From: Salipiger bermudensis
GTDB lineage: Bacteria > Pseudomonadota > Alphaproteobacteria > Rhodobacterales > Rhodobacteraceae
Direction of reading: 5' to 3'
Assembly (NCBI RefSeq): GCF_019801965.1
Contig: NZ_JAHVIA010000004.1
Location: 434,001-498,000 of the forward strand
DNA: 64,000 nt
Below the pieces are notes generated by a model. That model had not been told where the DNA came from, did no database searches, and saw nothing but the letters and a program-made list of their open reading frames with translations. Shown here one piece after another: positions 45,161 to 56,116 of the stretch. The translations under genes and the position numbers were made by a program. Positions within the stretch are counted from its first letter, which is position 1. Each line of letters starts with the position of its first letter.

Positions 45161-46357
45161 ATGCACAGAGGTTGCGTCTATCGCCCGTCATGGCTTGCAG
45201 GGCTCGCCATGGTGACAGTCATCTTGTCGTCTTGGGGAGGAGACAGCAGCGCACAACAGGCCGGGGGGCCGCCGGAAGGAGGCCGCGCCACCGAGGTCGG
45301 CATCATCACGCTCGAGAACGAGGCGGTGCCCTTCACCACCACCGTGCCGGGCCGTGCCGTGGCCTATCAGCAGGTCGATATCCGGCCCCGGGTCGGCGGC
45401 ATGATCTCGGAAATCGTCTACGAATCGGGCCGTCCGGTCGCTGCGGGCGACGTGCTCTTCCGCATCGAGGACGACACCTACCGAGCCGATGTCGCCTCGG
45501 CGCAGGCCGCCGTGGATCTGGCGCAGGCCTCGGTCGATGCCGCGCAGGAGACGGTGACACGCTACGAGAACCTGCTCGGCACCGGCGTCACCGCGGAGGA
45601 CATGGCCACCGCGCGAGTCGCGCTGAAGCAGGCCGAGGCCGATCGCAGCTCGGCGGAAGCCGCGCTGGAAGTGGCCGAGCTCGATCTCGCACGCACCGAG
45701 ATCACCTCGCCGATCTCGGGCTTTGCCACCGTGCCGAGTGTTTCCGTGGGGGCGCTGGTCACCGAGAACCAGACCGACGCGCTGACCACGGTGACCCGGC
45801 TCGATCCGATCTATGTCGACGTGGCCGAGTCGAGCCGCCGGGTCGGCGAGATCCGCAACCGTTTCGACACCGGCGCGCTGCAGCGTGGCGACCGGCTGGA
45901 GATCGATCTCGAGCTCGAGACCGGCGAGACCTATTCCGGCGAGGGCGAGATGGTCTCGCCCGGCACCACCGTCTCGACCACCACCGGCACCACCGAGATG
46001 CGCCTGCGCTTCGACAATGCCGAGCGCCGGATCATGCCGGGGCAGTACCTCCGCGTCGACATCACGCTCGGCACGATCCAGGCGGTGCTGGTGCCGCAGG
46101 GCGCCACCTCGCGGGCCTCGAACGGCGAGCTGACGGCCTTCGTCGCCGTCGACGGCACGGCCGAGCAGCGGGTGCTGACCGATCAGGGCAGCTACCGGAA
46201 CGCCTGGGTGGTGACCGAGGGCGTGGCGGCGGGCGAGAGCCTGATCGTCGACGGTCTCAGCAATCTTCAGGACGGTGCGGCGGTCACGACCGTGCCGGTG
46301 ACGATCTCGGAAGACGGGGTCGTGACCGAGGCGCAGACCGGCACGGACGAGGGCTGA
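45161..46357 (+). CDS. RND efflux periplasmic adaptor (membrane fusion protein)
   Basis: This 398-residue MFP-family protein has an N-terminal signal/anchor. The lipoyl half-motifs are VDIRPRVGGMISEIVYESG and LARTEITSPISGFA, flanking an Ala/Glu-rich helical hairpin (about residues 100-165), followed by beta-barrel and membrane-proximal domains. It bridges the inner-membrane pump and the outer-membrane channel encoded next. GAGAGG precedes ATG 45161. It lacks an obvious lipobox, unlike AcrA. Typical substrates of the family are drugs, detergents or solvents; the actual range is unknown. Confidence 0.92.
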   Translation: MHRGCVYRPSWLAGLAMVTVILSSWGGDSSAQQAGGPPEGGRATEVGIITLENEAVPFTTTVPGRAVAYQQVDIRPRVGGMISEIVYESGRPVAAGDVLFRIEDDTYRADVASAQAAVDLAQASVDAAQETVTRYENLLGTGVTAEDMATARVALKQAEADRSSAEAALEVAELDLARTEITSPISGFATVPSVSVGALVTENQTDALTTVTRLDPIYVDVAESSRRVGEIRNRFDTGALQRGDRLEIDLELETGETYSGEGEMVSPGTTVSTTTGTTEMRLRFDNAERRIMPGQYLRVDITLGTIQAVLVPQGATSRASNGELTAFVAVDGTAEQRVLTDQGSYRNAWVVTEGVAAGESLIVDGLSNLQDGAAVTTVPVTISEDGVVTEAQTGTDEG

Positions 46358-46361
46358 GACA

Positions 46362-49300
46362 GTGGGAAGCTTCTTCATTCGCCGCCCGGTCTTCGCCTGG
46401 GTGCTGGCGCTGATGACCATGCTCGCCGGAGCGTGGTCTTTCGTCTCCCTGCCGGTGTCGCAATATCCCGACATCGCCCCCACCACCGTGCGCATCTCCG
46501 CGAGCTATCCCGGCGCCACCGCCGAGGCGGTCGAGAACTCGGTGACCCGGGTCATCGAGGATTCGATGACCGGGCTCGAGGGCATGATCTACATGACGGC
46601 GCAATCCTCGCAGGGCTCGGCCTCGCTGTCGCTGACCTTCGATGACAGCGTCGATCCGATTGACGCGCAGAACGAGGTGCAGACCAAGGTCAGCCAGGTC
46701 GAGAGCCAGCTGCCTTTGTCGGTGCAGAGCCAGGGCGTCAGCATCCGTCGCTCGACATCGTCGATCCTGATGGTGGGGGCGCTGGTCTCCACCGATGGCA
46801 CGCAGTCGACGCTGCAACTGGGCGATATCCTTTCGGAGACAGTCGAGGGTCCGATCGAGCGCACCGAGGGTGTGGGCGGGATCAACGTCTTCGGCTCGGG
46901 CTACGCCATGCGCATCTGGCTCAAGCCGCTGGCGCTGGCGCGCTACCAGCTCACGCCGACCGACGTCGTCTCGGCGGTGCAGAACCAGAACACCACCGTG
47001 TCGGTCGGCTCGCTGGGCGAACAGCCCACGGTGCAGGGTCAGCAATTCACTGCCACCATCACCGCGCAGAGCCAGCTCACCGGCGTCGAGCAGTTCGAGC
47101 GCATCCTGCTCAAGACCGAGGAGGATGGCGGCGCGGTGCGTCTGGCCGACGTGGCCGATGTCGAGATCGGGCAGGAGAGCTATGGTGGCGACTCGCGCTT
47201 CAACGGGCTCAACGCCGCGGGCTTCGGGGTCAATCTCGAGACCGGCGCCAATGCCGTCGACACCGCCAACGCGGTCAAGGCGACGATGGCGCGGCTCGAG
47301 AACACCCTTCCCGAGGGCGTCGAGTTCCGCATCGCCTACGACACCTCGCCCTTCGTCGAGCTCTCCATCGAACAGGTCTATCACACGCTGATCGAGGCGG
47401 TGGTGCTGGTCTTCCTCGTGCTCATCGTCTTCCTGCAGAGCTGGCGCGCCACGCTGATCCCGCTGATCGCGGTGCCGGTGGTGCTCGCGGGCACGTTCGC
47501 GGTGCTCTATGCCACCGGCTTCACCATCAACACGCTGACCATGTTCGCCATGGTGCTGGCCATCGGCCTGCTGGTCGACGACGCCATCGTGGTGGTGGAA
47601 AACGTCGAGCGTCTCATGGACGAGGAGGGGCTGTCGGCGCGCGAGGCCACCAAGAAGAGCATGGGGCAGATCACCTCGGCGCTTCTGGGCATCAACGTGG
47701 TGCTGGCGGCGGTGTTCCTGCCGATGGCCTTCTTCGGCGGCTCGACCGGCGTGATCTACCGACAGTTCTCGATCACCATGGTGACGGCGATGACCCTGTC
47801 GCTCTGCGTGGCGATCATCCTGTCGCCGCCGATGTCGGCGCGGCTCCTGCGCCCGCGCGACGAGATGATCCGCTTCGCCCCGGCGCGCTGGTTCAACCGC
47901 GGGCTCGACCGGGTGACCAACGGCTACGGCGCCGGCGTCAAGGCGAGCCTGCGCGCGCCGGTATTGGTGCTCGGCCTGCTGGCGCTGGTGCTGGGCGGCG
48001 CGTGGTGGGTCAATGAGCGGCTCGAAAGTTCGTTCATCCCGACCGAGGACCAGGGCGTGCTGATGACCATGGTGTCGCTTTCGGAAGGCGCCACCTCGCA
48101 GCAGACGCTGGAGACGGTGAAGGAGGTCGAGACCTACCTGCTCGAGGAGGAGGGCGACGCGGTCGAGGCGACCTTCGCGGCGCTCGGCTTCGGCTTCGGC
48201 GGCTCCGGCCAGAACAGCGCCATGATCTTCGTGAAGCTGCGCGATTTCGAGGCGCGCGAGGGCGATCCCGCGCTCTCGGCGGCCAATGTCTCGGCCCGCG
48301 CCAACGCGCGCTTCGCCGGGCACAGGGCAGGGCGGGTGATGATCATGCAGCCGCCCGCGATCCCCGGCCTCGGCAATACCGGCGGCTTCTCGATGTATCT
48401 CATCGACCAGGCCGGCAACGGCGCGGAGGCGCTCAAGGCGGCAGCCGAGGACCTGGTGACGCTTGGCGACGACAACGCGCTGGTCACCAACGTCGATGCC
48501 CGCGGCACCGAGGATGACAGCGCGCTGCGCATCGACATCGACCAGGAGAAGGCCGAGAGCTTCGGCGTCTCGCTCTCGGCGGTCAACAGCATGCTGTCGG
48601 TGATCTTCGCCGGCTCCGAGGTCAACGATTTCGTGCTCGGCGCCTCGCTGCGCCCGGTGATCGTCCAGGCCGCGCCCGAGCACCGGATGCAGCCCGAGGA
48701 CATCATGAAATGGTACGCGATCAACGACAGCGGCGAAATGGTGCCGTTCTCGGCCTTCATGACAACCGACTGGGAGCCTGTCGCGCCCTCGCTGCAACGT
48801 TATGGCGGCACTTCGGCGCTGGAGATCTCCGGCTCCGCGGCCAACGGAGTCAGCTCCGGCGCGGCGATGAATGCGATGGAGGAGATGGTCGCCAGCCTCG
48901 ACGGCGGCTACGGCAGCGCCTGGACCGGCATCAGCTACCAGGAGCGCCAGTCGGGCGATCAGGCCCCCTATCTCTACGCCATCTCGGCGTTGGTGATTTT
49001 CCTCGCACTCGCAGCGCTTTACGAGAGCTGGTCGATCCCGTTCTCGGTCATGCTGGCGGTGCCGGTGGGCGTTTTGGGGGCGTTTCTCGCGGCCTGGGCC
49101 TTCGGCCAGTCCAACGATGTCTACTTCAAGGTGGGCATGCTGACGACCATCGGCCTGGCGGCGCGGAATGCCATCCTGATCGTCGAGTTCGCCGAGGATC
49201 TGCGCCGTGAGGGCCGCAGCATTGCCGAGGCCGCGGTCGAAGCCGCAAGGCTGCGCCTGCGCCCGATCCTGATGACCGCGCTGACCTTCATTCTCGGCGT

Positions 49301-49475
49301 CTTTCCGCTCGCAACCGCCAGCGGGGCAGGGGCCGCGGCCCAAAATGCCATCGGGACGGGCGTGATTGGTGGCATGATTGCCTCAACTTTCGTTGGGATT
49401 TTCATGGTCCCTGCCCTTTACGCTTTAATCATGCAAATACTGTCCGCAAAGCGTTCAAGAGTATCGAGCAGATGA
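46362..49475 (+). CDS. RND efflux inner-membrane transporter (AcrB/MexB, HAE1 type)
   Basis: This 1037-residue proton-driven pump has the N-terminal FFIRRPVFAWVLAL, the proton-relay pair in LLVDDAIVVVENVE (Asp407/Asp408 equivalents in helix 4), FLPMAFFGGSTG and twelve predicted membrane helices in two repeats. The length matches AcrB. It starts at a GTG four bases after the adaptor stop and overlaps the outer-membrane gene by four bases. The HAE1 sequence type implies export of hydrophobic or amphiphilic compounds rather than metals. Confidence 0.95.
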   Translation: MGSFFIRRPVFAWVLALMTMLAGAWSFVSLPVSQYPDIAPTTVRISASYPGATAEAVENSVTRVIEDSMTGLEGMIYMTAQSSQGSASLSLTFDDSVDPIDAQNEVQTKVSQVESQLPLSVQSQGVSIRRSTSSILMVGALVSTDGTQSTLQLGDILSETVEGPIERTEGVGGINVFGSGYAMRIWLKPLALARYQLTPTDVVSAVQNQNTTVSVGSLGEQPTVQGQQFTATITAQSQLTGVEQFERILLKTEEDGGAVRLADVADVEIGQESYGGDSRFNGLNAAGFGVNLETGANAVDTANAVKATMARLENTLPEGVEFRIAYDTSPFVELSIEQVYHTLIEAVVLVFLVLIVFLQSWRATLIPLIAVPVVLAGTFAVLYATGFTINTLTMFAMVLAIGLLVDDAIVVVENVERLMDEEGLSAREATKKSMGQITSALLGINVVLAAVFLPMAFFGGSTGVIYRQFSITMVTAMTLSLCVAIILSPPMSARLLRPRDEMIRFAPARWFNRGLDRVTNGYGAGVKASLRAPVLVLGLLALVLGGAWWVNERLESSFIPTEDQGVLMTMVSLSEGATSQQTLETVKEVETYLLEEEGDAVEATFAALGFGFGGSGQNSAMIFVKLRDFEAREGDPALSAANVSARANARFAGHRAGRVMIMQPPAIPGLGNTGGFSMYLIDQAGNGAEALKAAAEDLVTLGDDNALVTNVDARGTEDDSALRIDIDQEKAESFGVSLSAVNSMLSVIFAGSEVNDFVLGASLRPVIVQAAPEHRMQPEDIMKWYAINDSGEMVPFSAFMTTDWEPVAPSLQRYGGTSALEISGSAANGVSSGAAMNAMEEMVASLDGGYGSAWTGISYQERQSGDQAPYLYAISALVIFLALAALYESWSIPFSVMLAVPVGVLGAFLAAWAFGQSNDVYFKVGMLTTIGLAARNAILIVEFAEDLRREGRSIAEAAVEAARLRLRPILMTALTFILGVFPLATASGAGAAAQNAIGTGVIGGMIASTFVGIFMVPALYALIMQILSAKRSRVSSR

Positions 49476-50851
49476 TCCCGAAAAAAACAGCCCTACTTTC
49501 CCTGACCCTGGGACTCGCGGCCTGCACCGTCGGGCCCGATTACCAAGCTCCCAGCGAAACCCTCGCCGTGTCCTTCGCGGATGGCGGCGCCCAGCCGATC
49601 GGGCAGGCGACCGAGCAATATTGGTGGCGTGCCTTCAATGACGCGATGCTGAACGAGCTGGTGCAGACCGGTCTCGATCAGAACCTCAGCATTCAGGGGG
49701 CGATCACCCGGGTCGCCGAAGCGCAGGCCGCGGCCCGCGCCACCGGTCTTCCCGGCCTGATCAGCGGCAACCTGACCGCGCAGAGCATCAACAGCGGCAA
49801 CGAGAACACCACCAACACCAACACCGACTCGGGCTCGTTCAGCCCGGCCATCGTGCTGGATCTGTTCGGCGGTGAGCGGCGCTCGCGCGAGGCGGCCCTC
49901 GCGGCGCTGCAATCGGCCGAGCTCAGCGTCGGCACCGCGCGGCTGGCCTATCTCTCCGCGCTGGTGACCAACTATATCGACATGCGCTACTTCCAGAACG
50001 CGCTCGCGATCAACCGCCAGACGCTGCAGACCCGTCGCGAGACGCTGTCGCTGGTGCAGAGCCAGCGCGAGGCCGGTGCCGCAACGGCGCTCGACGAGGC
50101 GCAGGCGCAGGCCAGCCTCGATGCCGATCTCGCATCGCTGCCGGCGCTGGAAACCGGCTTCTACTCGGCCACCTACGCGATCGCCACGCTGCTGGCGCAG
50201 CCGGTGCAGACCATCGAGGCCCGGCTCGAGCGCGGTGCGGCCCAGCCGCGCCCGTCCTCCGGTGCCGAGGTCGGCGTCCCGGCCGACCTGCTGCGCAACC
50301 GTCCCGACGTGCGCGGCGCCGAGCGCGATCTCGCAACGGCAACCGCGGAAATCGGCATCGCCGAAGCGGCGCTTTACCCGTCGGTCACGCTGGGCGGCAC
50401 CATCACCCGCACCGAGGGCTTCAACTCCTGGAGCTTCGGCCCGTCGCTGTCGTTGCCAATCCTGAGCCAGCCAGCGCTGCGCTCGGCCCGCGATCAGCAG
50501 ATCGCGCAGGCGGAGCGTGCCGAGCTGACCTGGCGCTCCACCGTGCTCAGCGCGGTCGAGGAGGTGCAGACCGCCCAGACCAGCTACCTGCGCAACCGTC
50601 GCGCCGTTGCGGCCTACCAGCGCAGCGTTGCCTCGAACGAGCGTGTGGTCGAGCTGTCGCGCGAGACCTATCGCGGCGGCACCACGACCCTGCTCGACCT
50701 GCTGACCGTGCAGCGCTCGCTCTCGAGTGCGCGCCTGACGCTGGCGTCGAGCGTGCGTGACCTCGCCACCAGCTGGGCCTCGCTGCAGGTCGCCGCTGGC
50801 AAGGGCTGGTCGGTTCCGACCGCGACCCCGACCGTCGCCGGCGACAGCTGA
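49472..50851 (+). CDS. RND efflux outer-membrane channel lipoprotein (OprM/NodT type)
   Basis: This 459-residue TolC-like outer-membrane factor carries a lipoprotein signal (SLTLGLAAC) and the family start TVGPDYQAP. Two duplicated coiled-coil repeats include AERDLATATAEIGIAEAALYP, and the C terminus carries YRGGTTTLLDLLTVQRSL. It completes the tripartite pump with the two upstream genes, overlapping the transporter gene by four bases. A terminator at 50907-50941 ends the operon. Confidence 0.93.
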   Translation: MIPKKTALLSLTLGLAACTVGPDYQAPSETLAVSFADGGAQPIGQATEQYWWRAFNDAMLNELVQTGLDQNLSIQGAITRVAEAQAAARATGLPGLISGNLTAQSINSGNENTTNTNTDSGSFSPAIVLDLFGGERRSREAALAALQSAELSVGTARLAYLSALVTNYIDMRYFQNALAINRQTLQTRRETLSLVQSQREAGAATALDEAQAQASLDADLASLPALETGFYSATYAIATLLAQPVQTIEARLERGAAQPRPSSGAEVGVPADLLRNRPDVRGAERDLATATAEIGIAEAALYPSVTLGGTITRTEGFNSWSFGPSLSLPILSQPALRSARDQQIAQAERAELTWRSTVLSAVEEVQTAQTSYLRNRRAVAAYQRSVASNERVVELSRETYRGGTTTLLDLLTVQRSLSSARLTLASSVRDLATSWASLQVAAGKGWSVPTATPTVAGDS

Positions 50852-50906
50852 GCGGCACCTGTCCCGGCGCTCGATGCCGGGGGGCGCCCGGAGGCTGAAA
50901 CAGATT

Positions 50907-50941
50907 GGGCCGCGCCCGGAGATCCCGGACGCGGCCCTTTT
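50907..50941 (+). terminator. Terminator of the RND operon
   Basis: GGGCCGCG (50907-50914) pairs with CGCGGCCC (50930-50937), enclosing a CCCGG/CCGG-rich loop and followed by TTTT. It lies between convergent genes and could serve both. Confidence 0.8.
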
Positions 50942-50967
50942 CATGTTCTGTCGAGGCGCGTGCGCGC

Positions 50968-51567
50968 TCAGAAGCGGTAGTTCAGACCGACGGTCGCGGT
51001 GGTTGCGCCGATCTCGAGGTCGTCATCGTCGAAATCGCTGAACTCGTTGTACTTCACGTCGCCGCTCAGGGTGACGTTCTCGGCGACGTAGGTCTCGGCA
51101 CCGACGCCAACGTAGTAGCCGTTGGAGTCACCGGCATCGAGGCTGCCGCCATCGGTCGAGGCGTGGGCATAGCCGCCCTGGCCGTAGACCATGGTCTTGC
51201 CGAGGTCATAGCCGACACGGCCGCCGACGCGCGCCATGCTGTCGAGATCACCGGCTTCGCCGAGATCGATATCCGCGCCTTCATACTCGACGCCGGCACC
51301 GGCGATCCAGTTGCCGAAATCGTGGTCGTAATAGGCGTTGAGGCCGTAGACCGCGCCGTCGGAAGTCTCTTCTTCGGGGCCGTCCGGATCGGCATAGCCA
51401 TACCCCAGCTGCACACCGACCGAGGGGCCGGTCCAGTCGCCGGTGACCGGCGAGGCGATCGGGGTGACGGGCGCCACCGGTGCGGGCTCGACCGGGGTCT
51501 GGTCGAGCGAACCCGCGAAGGCCGGGGTGGCGAGGAAGGGGACGAGGATGAGCGGTTTGAAGGTCAT
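50968..51567 (-). CDS. Outer-membrane beta-barrel protein
   Basis: This 199-residue protein has a signal peptide (PFLATPAFA, cleavage near residue 18), a Pro/Val-rich linker and alternating beta strands such as GVQLGYGYAD, NWIAGAGVEYEG and MVYGQGGYAHAS. It ends in NYRF, the C-terminal aromatic residue recognised by the BAM machinery. It resembles small OmpA/Opa-like barrels with eight strands. ATG 51567 has a GGAG-containing site. No ligand is suggested by the sequence. Confidence 0.85.
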   Translation of the reverse strand: MTFKPLILVPFLATPAFAGSLDQTPVEPAPVAPVTPIASPVTGDWTGPSVGVQLGYGYADPDGPEEETSDGAVYGLNAYYDHDFGNWIAGAGVEYEGADIDLGEAGDLDSMARVGGRVGYDLGKTMVYGQGGYAHASTDGGSLDAGDSNGYYVGVGAETYVAENVTLSGDVKYNEFSDFDDDDLEIGATTATVGLNYRF

Positions 51568-52054
51568 GTCTTCTGCTCCATTGCTTTTGTTTCTCGCACC
51601 GCGGCGGGGGAGGTCCGCTGCGGCGACTGGGGACATAACCACGGGACCGGCGATCCGCTCCACACGGACCGGTCACATCATTTTGCTGTTGCGGAACAGC
51701 GACGGATTTGCGGGTTTCTCGCCATGTTTGCAGGAACATGCCGGTGCGTGAGCCGGGCTTGGCAAGGATTGGCTCAGCTCACGCGACGTCAATGGAACCT
51801 TTCCTTGCGGCGCCGCTCCGCCGGGCCGGTTTCGCGCCGTCTCGCGCGTTGTGCGGCGGGGAGAAACGTCAAGCCGGGTGCGCGGGGCACTGCCAGCGCG
51901 AACGCCCGGTTCCGGCAAGTCCCCGCTGCCCAGCGTGGCGGAGGCCGGTGCCCCCTTTGAAGCGGCGGGGTGGGCTGCATAGCTCTCGGGGGACGGCGCG
52001 GGATGCCCCCGTGCCCGACGACACAGACAACCGGAGACCCCGGAAGGAGACGTC
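51568..52054. other. Long gap, no gene recognised
   Basis: These 487 bases separate the divergent beta-barrel and DUF4168 genes and must contain promoters for both. I see no coding sequence with a good start site, no tRNA and no clear hairpin terminator. Confidence 0.4.
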
Positions 52055-52507
52055 ATGAAACTGAACGGCAAACTGCTGAAGTCCACCGTGATCGCCGCCC
52101 TCATCGCCGCGCCCGTCGCGCCGGTGATGGCCCAGACCGCGCAGGACGATCCTGCCGCCGCCGAAGCGCCGGTGCAGGCCGCCCCCGAGACCCTGCCCGA
52201 GACCCCCTCGGCCGGATTCAGCGAGGAGACGCTGACCTCCTTCGTCGACGCGGCGATGCAGGTGCAGGCGGTGCAGCAGGACTACATGACCCGCATCGAG
52301 GCAGCGCCCGAGGATGCCGAGAAGCAGGCCCTGGTGCAGGAAGCGCAGACCGAGATGGCCAGCGCGGTCGAGGAGACCGAGGGCATGGACGTGCAGACCT
52401 ACAACGAGATTGGACAGGCCGCCCAGACCAACCCCGAGCTCAACGAGCGCATCCTGGCGATGCTGCAGACCCGCCAGCAGGGCGGCGCGGAGACCATGAC
52501 GGAATGA
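52055..52507 (+). CDS. DUF4168-containing exported protein
   Basis: This 150-residue protein has a signal peptide (VIAALIAAPVAPVMAQ, cleavage near residue 26), an acidic Pro/Ala linker and a C-terminal helical DUF4168 domain (about residues 55-140) with MTRIEAAPEDAEKQAL and YNEIGQAAQTNPELNERI. Members are periplasmic proteins of unknown function. GGAGACG precedes the ATG, and a strong terminator follows the stop. Confidence 0.82.
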   Translation: MKLNGKLLKSTVIAALIAAPVAPVMAQTAQDDPAAAEAPVQAAPETLPETPSAGFSEETLTSFVDAAMQVQAVQQDYMTRIEAAPEDAEKQALVQEAQTEMASAVEETEGMDVQTYNEIGQAAQTNPELNERILAMLQTRQQGGAETMTE

Positions 52508-52534
52508 TCCGGGCGTAACAGTCCGATCAACGGG

Positions 52535-52560
52535 AAAGCCGCCCTTCGGGGCGGCTTTTT
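52535..52560 (+). terminator. Rho-independent terminator after the DUF4168 gene
   Basis: AAAGCCGCCC and GGGCGGC flank a TTCG tetraloop and are followed by five T residues. This is a textbook intrinsic terminator 28 bases after the stop codon. Confidence 0.9.
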
Positions 52561-52770
52561 CTTTGGCTGAATAGGTCGAAACTCGGCTATCCATAGAGGG
52601 CGAGCGGTGCGTCGCTGGGACGAGCAGCGGGGTTTAGAGTTCAGCCTTTTGAAGGTTGTGACGTCGATTTCTGAAAAACCCGCTGAATTTCGCCTCAGAG
52701 CTGGCAAAGGTTCTGTGAGTACAGTCGGAAATCTCTCTCCGCAGATTTCTATTTCGGATGGGCTTCGCTA
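52561..52770. other. AT-richer segment without a recognised gene
   Basis: Base composition drops clearly compared with the neighbours from about here to 53500. No start-supported coding sequence is visible in this part. It is the left side of an accessory-looking patch. Confidence 0.4.
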
Positions 52771-53231
52771 TCAATTGGTCCCGAAGAACTGAAAAGCGAC
52801 GAAGCCGATTACCGCAATGGCGAGAAAAGACAGTAAGACCTTCCAAAGTAGTCCGATTGCGATTCCGACGCCGGCGGCAGATGCCAAGATACCTTCAAGG
52901 GGAATATCTGTCTCAGGGAGCTTGGAAGCCGCAACTGCTCCCGCGATCGCGCCCAAGACGCCCCAGCCTGTCGACCATTCTATCCAGCGCGTGTCTGGCT
53001 TTCCCTTAGAGCGGCTCTGCCGCGTTTCTGTACGAGATCTTGACTGAGCAGTTTCGCGCCGTTGCCTATCGGCGCGCTCTCTCTCTTGCTGCTCGCGTTG
53101 ACGCGTCAGCTGATCGGAGTAGTCCTGTTCGCGCTGCCGCCGTTGCTCTTCATAATTCGCTGATTTCTCGCGTTCTGAACTCTATAGTCATAAGCTCCGT
53201 GCTGGGACGCCAGCCGATCTTCTTCCCTCAT
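52771..53231 (-). pseudogene. Coiled-coil membrane protein gene, probably frameshifted
   Basis: On the minus strand an open frame of 136 codons (53181-52771) encodes a Gln/Arg/Glu-rich coiled coil (EEQRRQREQDYSDQL) and two hydrophobic segments (GVLGAIAGAVAA and LLSFLAIAVIGFVAFQFF), ending FGTN. It has no ATG start; a TTG at 52956 would give only the last 61 residues. A second frame with ATG 53231 (MREEDRLASQHGAYDYRVQ) runs into the first near 53165, so a one-base shift appears to have split the gene. The patch is AT-richer than the genome, suggesting transfer. A sequencing error would also explain the shift. Confidence 0.4.
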
Positions 53232-53505
53232 ATAGGTTCATCCTGAGGATGATCGCCATTTCAAATGGCTACAGGCGATCGTCAGACATGAGGCGCAGCC
53301 TCAAATGCATTTTCTAAATAGTATTTAGTATTGAACTGCGGCGGTCGCTTACCCGAGCGCATTGCCGCGTCTTCTAGAATTCGGCCCCCACGGGCATGAG
53401 GTCAATTCTTTCTCGTGTCCGCTGAACTCAATCGCGATAGCACGGACAGGAATCCTAAATTTCGGGCGTTATAGTTCGAGTGCTAGCATCACTGGAAGGC
53501 AAAAG
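53232..53505. other. AT-richer intergenic segment
   Basis: No gene, tRNA or hairpin of note was found here. It lies between the presumed start of the frameshifted gene and the lepA terminator and shares the low GC of that patch. No integrase or direct repeats were seen. Confidence 0.35.
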
Positions 53506-53530
53506 AAAAAAGGGCGCCCTTCGGGCGCCC
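53506..53530 (-). terminator. Terminator of lepA
   Basis: On the minus strand GGGCGCCC, a GAA loop and GGGCGCCC are followed by TTTTTT. It lies about 30 bases after the lepA stop codon and is a strong intrinsic terminator. Confidence 0.88.
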
Positions 53531-53560
53531 CTTCGCAAATCCAAACCGGGCCCTGAGACC

Positions 53561-55363
<1,803 letters not shown>

Positions 55364-55607
55364 GATTTGCTGGATATGCTGTTGTTTTGCTGGCCGGTCA
55401 AGGTGAGTTGTGGGCCTTGGACGGGTCTTTTGCGGGCCGGGCGCCGGTCGGTGGAAGGGCGAGGCCGCGGCGGCCGGTGTCCAGGGCGCATCTGACAGGC
55501 TGGTGAATTGAAACCGCATGCGGTTTGGGGCATCTTGCGGCAAAAGCTCCCGTCAGAACAGGGCGACAAGCCCCGAGGGAGCGCCGAGCGGAAAAGGTGA
55601 CAGGCGG

Positions 55608-55952
55608 ATGAGAGTGATTTCCTGTGTCGTGGCGCTGGCCCTGGTGGCCGGCTGCGGTGGTGGCAACCGGGCCTCCAACGATTACCGGGTGGTACCGACG
55701 GCGAGCGGCCCGGTCAGCAGGGCCTGCAACGGATCGCAGCGCAGCGCCCGCAACCCGCAACTCTGCGGCTGCATCCAGGCGGCGGCAGATGTCGAACTGA
55801 GCGGCGGCGATCAGCGCCGGATGGTGGGGTTCTACGAAGATCCCCACGAGGCGCAGGAGGTGCGCCAGTCGGACCGCAGGCGCGACGAGGAATTCTGGAA
55901 GCGCTACAGCGCCTTCGTGGACCGCGCCGAGCGCATGTGCAAAGGGCTCTGA
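55608..55952 (+). CDS. Small lipoprotein
   Basis: This 114-residue protein has a lipoprotein signal (VVALALVAGC, lipidated Cys16), two further cysteine pairs possibly forming disulfides (RACNGSQRSARNPQLCGC) and a charged helical C terminus. Similar proteins in roseobacters are annotated without evidence as an arginine transporter. No membrane-spanning or binding-protein fold is visible, so I regard the role as unknown. Confidence 0.75.
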   Translation: MRVISCVVALALVAGCGGGNRASNDYRVVPTASGPVSRACNGSQRSARNPQLCGCIQAAADVELSGGDQRRMVGFYEDPHEAQEVRQSDRRRDEEFWKRYSAFVDRAERMCKGL

Positions 55953-56116
55953 GTCCGGCCAACCCCGTCGCCGCTGCGGGCGGCTGGCTGGCGGTTCCAG
56001 GCCGAGCCGCCGCGCAGAGCTTGGCTCGAGGCGATCTCCCGGAGCGCCTGCACCGCCCAGCCCGTCTTTGGCTCGCGCCGCAGAGCATGCGGCCCTGCGG
56101 GGTGCTCCTCTGAGTG

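Noticed and set aside
46284-49343. A 1019-codon minus-strand open frame opposite the RND pump
   Set aside because: It is a His/Arg-rich shadow of the AcrB-like gene without any recognisable motif.
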